41,613 nt of DNA. Source: an uncultured Acetatifactor sp. GTDB lineage: Bacteria; Bacillota; Clostridia; Lachnospirales; Lachnospiraceae. Shown in pieces: positions 39,007 through 41,613 of this stretch. The number at the start of each line of letters is the position of its first letter. Position 1 is the stretch's first letter. Where the stretch lies: NCBI GenBank assembly GCA_947629645.1, contig CANREV010000024.1, positions 1 through 41,613 on the forward strand. Reading direction: 5' to 3'. The translations under genes were made by a program, and so were the position numbers. Under the pieces are notes generated by a model. It was not told the origin of the DNA and ran no database searches. It saw only the letters and a program-made list of their open reading frames with translations.

Positions 39007-39480
39007 CTAGACTCTTACATCTATTTCATCCTCAGAAGGGGGCTCGAAACGAGACTCAAATTTCTTCATGAGTCCGCTGTCAACGATATACGCCTTTGTT
39101 TCTTTCGCCTGTACCGCCTTATTTCGGCGTGCAATACGCTCCGCCCACACTGTGTCATCTATATCAATATAGTGGAGCTCACATGGAATGTTACGGCTCT
39201 GATAAAATTCCCCTGCCTGCTTCCTCTGTTGCTTCGTCCAGAAACCCCAGTCGAGGATCACATCGCTTCCGCTGTCGATGATTTCTACGGACTTATCAAA
39301 CAGATATTTTTTAATTTTGTCCGCGTATTCATCATGCCTGTCTCCGGCATACAGCCCAAACAATTCAAGCATTATTTCATCTACCGAAAGAAGGACAGCC
39401 CCGGTTTTTGCCCGCAGATGTCCGGCATATGTACTTTTACCGCTACATATTTTCCCACATATAAGGATTGCTTTTGCCAT
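39007..39480 (-). CDS. P-loop kinase-like ATPase (AAA_33 type)
   Basis: The 157-aa protein has Walker A LICGKICSGKSTYA at residues ~6-18, a Walker B-like DVILDWGFW near 75 and a lid region rich in Arg (ERIARRNKAV). It belongs to the small AAA_33/zeta-toxin-like kinase group, which phosphorylates small molecules or nucleotides. The substrate is not predictable. No antitoxin-like gene is next to it, so a toxin role is not supported. It lies between tyrS and the partial gene at the window end, on the same strand. Confidence 0.8.
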   Translation of the reverse strand: MAKAILICGKICSGKSTYAGHLRAKTGAVLLSVDEIMLELFGLYAGDRHDEYADKIKKYLFDKSVEIIDSGSDVILDWGFWTKQQRKQAGEFYQSRNIPCELHYIDIDDTVWAERIARRNKAVQAKETKAYIVDSGLMKKFESRFEPPSEDEIDVRV

Positions 39481-39612
39481 TTCCTATTCTTCTTCAATTT
39501 TCAGCATTTAATCTGCCTTCTTAGCATAAGTTGTTCCAAACGTGAAATATCTGGAAATTTGATATGGTGAACATACCCTTCCCGGTAAATCATGGTCTTC
39601 TCACCGCTCAGA

Positions 39613-39641
39613 TAAAAACAGCCCTACCTTTCGATAGGGCG
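39613..39641 (-). terminator. terminator downstream of the anchored repeat protein
   Basis: GCCCTA (39640-39635) pairs with TAGGGC (39626-39621) around TCGAAAGG, followed by TGTTTTTAT on the minus strand. It ends the transcript of 39836-41613. The remaining gene-free sequence between 39481 and 39835 shows no ORF or other structure that I can support. Confidence 0.75.
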
Positions 39642-39835
39642 TGATTTTCAAGCCGGACATTTATCAGACGCCTCCGGTAAGCGGACAATATTTTCGATGA
39701 TAAAGCATTCTCCTCATCGTTATTATCATTATATGCAGGCAACAAAAATATGTCAAATAACATTAAAAAATCCTCCATTTTCTTCCGCAGGTTTTGTACT
39801 CCTTCGCTAACTTGAATAGTAAGAATCGGACAAAA

Positions 39836-41613
39836 CTAATCATGAGGCAATTCTACCACCTCCCACACCGGATATTCCTCCACATTGTAATACTTTTCAT
39901 TCAATTTTTGCGTAAGAGTGTTATCTAATGCATACCCGTCTTCATTCCCCACATACACCCGCGTATCGTAATATACTTCATCTCCAACTTCATAACATGC
40001 TATCAATAGAAGATCGGCTACCCCGTCACTACTTATATCTTCCGTATCAAAGTAATAAAACTCCTGAAATTTGCCAATAGGTATATTACCCTCTCTGGCA
40101 TCCGGGAAAATATATGTGGCTTCTGTTAATTCAAGGTTTCTTTCAGATAATGACAAATATCGTTCATCCTCATTTTTCGAGGCAAAGAAATAGACTTTGT
40201 AATCTTCCTCTGAACTTTGAGGAATCGTATAAACCAATGTACCAAGCCCCAGTGGTTCTCCCACATTTCCATACATTAATTCATTTAAAATCAATTTGTC
40301 CGCAACTGTGTCTGAAGCATTCCTATTTGTTTCTACATCTCCTGCTGATTCCTCCTGCCCGTGCTCTGATTCTTCAGGCAATTTTTCATATTTTTCATTC
40401 CATTCCTGCGTAAGTGCAGTATCCAATACATACCCTTTTCCGCTCTTTTTGTATACTCTGGCATCATAAAGCAACTCTTCTCCTACTCCGTAAATACCCA
40501 CCAACAGGATATATTGAGTGTCATCTCCCACAATATCACCTATTTGAAAGACCTCAAATGTCTGGAACGTACCAATGGGAATATTTCCTTCCCTGACATT
40601 CGGAAAAATATAATCGGCGTTCTCCGCTTTCAATTCTTCCCCCTTTGCATCTGCGAAGAAATAAAGCCTGTAATCCTGTTTGTCATCACAAGGAACAGTA
40701 AAGACAAGTCTGCCCGTGCCCAGGTTTCCTATTTCTCCATGCAGCAATTCTGAAAGAAGGAGGTCATCGCCAGGCATAACTACGGAGTCTCCGCTCATCT
40801 CAGGTATCTGAACATCCTTAAGAATACTGAAATCAATAGTATCCGCCAATGCCTGCAGGTCTTCCCGAGTCATTCCGGATTCACTTCCGCCCTGCACGTT
40901 GACAGAAACAAAACAGTCCTCAAAATCGGCAAAAATCAATGCATTGTCTGGCGCCAGCGCAAGAAGCACCGTCTCCCCGCAGTCCGAAATGTACTGCCAC
41001 TCCGTGTATTTTTCTACTTTATCAACGCTAAGTATGACATTATTAAATGTCCCCTTTACGCAGCGGGTCATCTGAATTCCCACCGTTTCGGATTCCGACA
41101 GTTTTATATCGCCTTCTACATGAAAATATCCGTCCTCATACATATACGCCCACGTTAAGGATTCCTCGTCCATAAAGCATCCTCCCACGCGTTTCATCAA
41201 TTCATCCTGGTTTATGACATTACACTCCGTATGCAGTTTTAATCCGTACTTTGCCGCGATTTCGTCAAGCTTCTCCTCCATTTCATGCGTATAGATGCCA
41301 TAAAACGACCAGTCTTCCCTGATTCCGCCAACAGGCTCATTTTCAATTTGATTCAATATCGTCTGATCCGTGTCATACCCTTCCAAAAAACGATTCCACT
41401 CCGCCAGGGCCTGAGCTTCCGGACTGTCCATATAACCGGATAAGGATATGTCTGCCGTACCCGTAACAGGCGTGTCGATCTCATCTTTCGGCAATATAAG
41501 ATCCCCAATACCAAACCATCGGGCTGCAAGAACCCCAAGCGGCAGAAGGAGGATACAGATACAGGCAGCTGCCGTACCAATCGCAGCCCTAAATGATTTC
41601 CTGTTTCTTCTTT
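39836..41613 (-). CDS. membrane-anchored protein with duplicated C-terminal domain (partial)
   Basis: The reading frame is open to the window edge at 41613, so the N-terminus is missing; at least 591 aa are seen. The visible start has basic residues (RRNRKSFR), a membrane helix (TAAACICILLLPLGVLAA) and then a long exported region. Two C-terminal domains of ~130 aa repeat each other: LLSELLHGEIGNLG…NADYIFPNVREGNIPIG and ILNELMYGNVGEPLG…ATYIFPDAREGNIPIG, each ending in a VLDTALTQ/ALDNTLTQ stretch. A basic N-terminus plus one helix suggests an anti-sigma-like or sensor anchor, but no sigma factor is visible in the window. Unknown family. Confidence 0.8.
   Translation of the reverse strand, partial: RRNRKSFRAAIGTAAACICILLLPLGVLAARWFGIGDLILPKDEIDTPVTGTADISLSGYMDSPEAQALAEWNRFLEGYDTDQTILNQIENEPVGGIREDWSFYGIYTHEMEEKLDEIAAKYGLKLHTECNVINQDELMKRVGGCFMDEESLTWAYMYEDGYFHVEGDIKLSESETVGIQMTRCVKGTFNNVILSVDKVEKYTEWQYISDCGETVLLALAPDNALIFADFEDCFVSVNVQGGSESGMTREDLQALADTIDFSILKDVQIPEMSGDSVVMPGDDLLLSELLHGEIGNLGTGRLVFTVPCDDKQDYRLYFFADAKGEELKAENADYIFPNVREGNIPIGTFQTFEVFQIGDIVGDDTQYILLVGIYGVGEELLYDARVYKKSGKGYVLDTALTQEWNEKYEKLPEESEHGQEESAGDVETNRNASDTVADKLILNELMYGNVGEPLGLGTLVYTIPQSSEEDYKVYFFASKNEDERYLSLSERNLELTEATYIFPDAREGNIPIGKFQEFYYFDTEDISSDGVADLLLIACYEVGDEVYYDTRVYVGNEDGYALDNTLTQKLNEKYYNVEEYPVWEVVELPHD

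Noticed and set aside
39007..39480. Zeta-toxin of a type II toxin-antitoxin system
   Set aside because: Only the P-loop kinase fold supports this. There is no adjacent epsilon-like antitoxin and the length fits generic AAA_33 kinases.

Overview
The window looks like a chromosomal segment of an anaerobic, endospore-forming Firmicute, most likely a Lachnospiraceae member. The spore coat operon cotJABC, spoIVA and a spoVAF-type germination gene show sporulation. A class III (oxygen-sensitive) ribonucleotide reductase shows anaerobic growth. A Tyr T-box leader, GGAGG-type ribosome binding sites and TTGACA/TATAAT promoters fit Clostridia. Most genes are on the minus strand. I saw no rRNA, tRNA, CRISPR array or intact transposase. 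Family assignments are from memory of motifs and were not searched.

Region 1 (1-4.2 kb) is an accreted locus at the 3' end of cotJC. The intact cotJABC operon is followed downstream by two further, nearly identical copies of the cotJC tail. Each interval between tails carries a type I toxin-antitoxin-like cassette: a 34-aa holin-like toxin on the minus strand facing a small RNA promoter on the plus strand. One interval also holds an orphan zinc-ribbon gene.

Region 2 (4.3-8.6 kb) is accessory: a methyltransferase, an EFR1-type ferredoxin gene lacking its start, an XRE-AbrB regulator overlapping an acyltransferase, and an APH(3')-like phosphotransferase with a possible upstream leader ORF.

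Region 3 (8.6-16.6 kb) is a two-component system (15.6-13.8 kb) and a MacB/FtsX-type ABC transporter (11.8-8.7 kb). They are separated by about 1.85 kb holding an AlbA_2-type gene and a decayed ORF, bounded by 14-bp direct repeats. The AlbA_2 gene has a nine-unit pentanucleotide repeat in its leader. Four perfect stem-loops fill the response regulator-kinase spacer.

Region 4 (16.7-30.9 kb) is core-like: YolD plus Y-family polymerase, spoVAF, dut-nrdG-nrdD, a WYL regulator, a small membrane protein, a membrane-anchored MutS-like ATPase, and a nucleoside salvage run (PNP, cytidine deaminase, amidohydrolase, NCS2 permease).

Region 5 (30.9-41.6 kb) has two divergent polytopic glycosyltransferase-like membrane proteins, spoIVA, a PH-like protein, a membrane-anchored unknown behind a promoter whose spacer contains ten G residues, tyrS with its T-box, a small P-loop kinase and a partial anchored protein with a duplicated C-terminal domain.

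The main points for follow-up are the toxin-antitoxin cassettes nested between cotJC tails, the poly-G promoter and pentanucleotide leader as candidate phase-variation switches, and the matching leaders of spoVAF and spoIVA. In both leaders the ribosome binding site lies in the 3' arm of a terminator-like hairpin whose 5' arm may be absent from the sporulation transcript.
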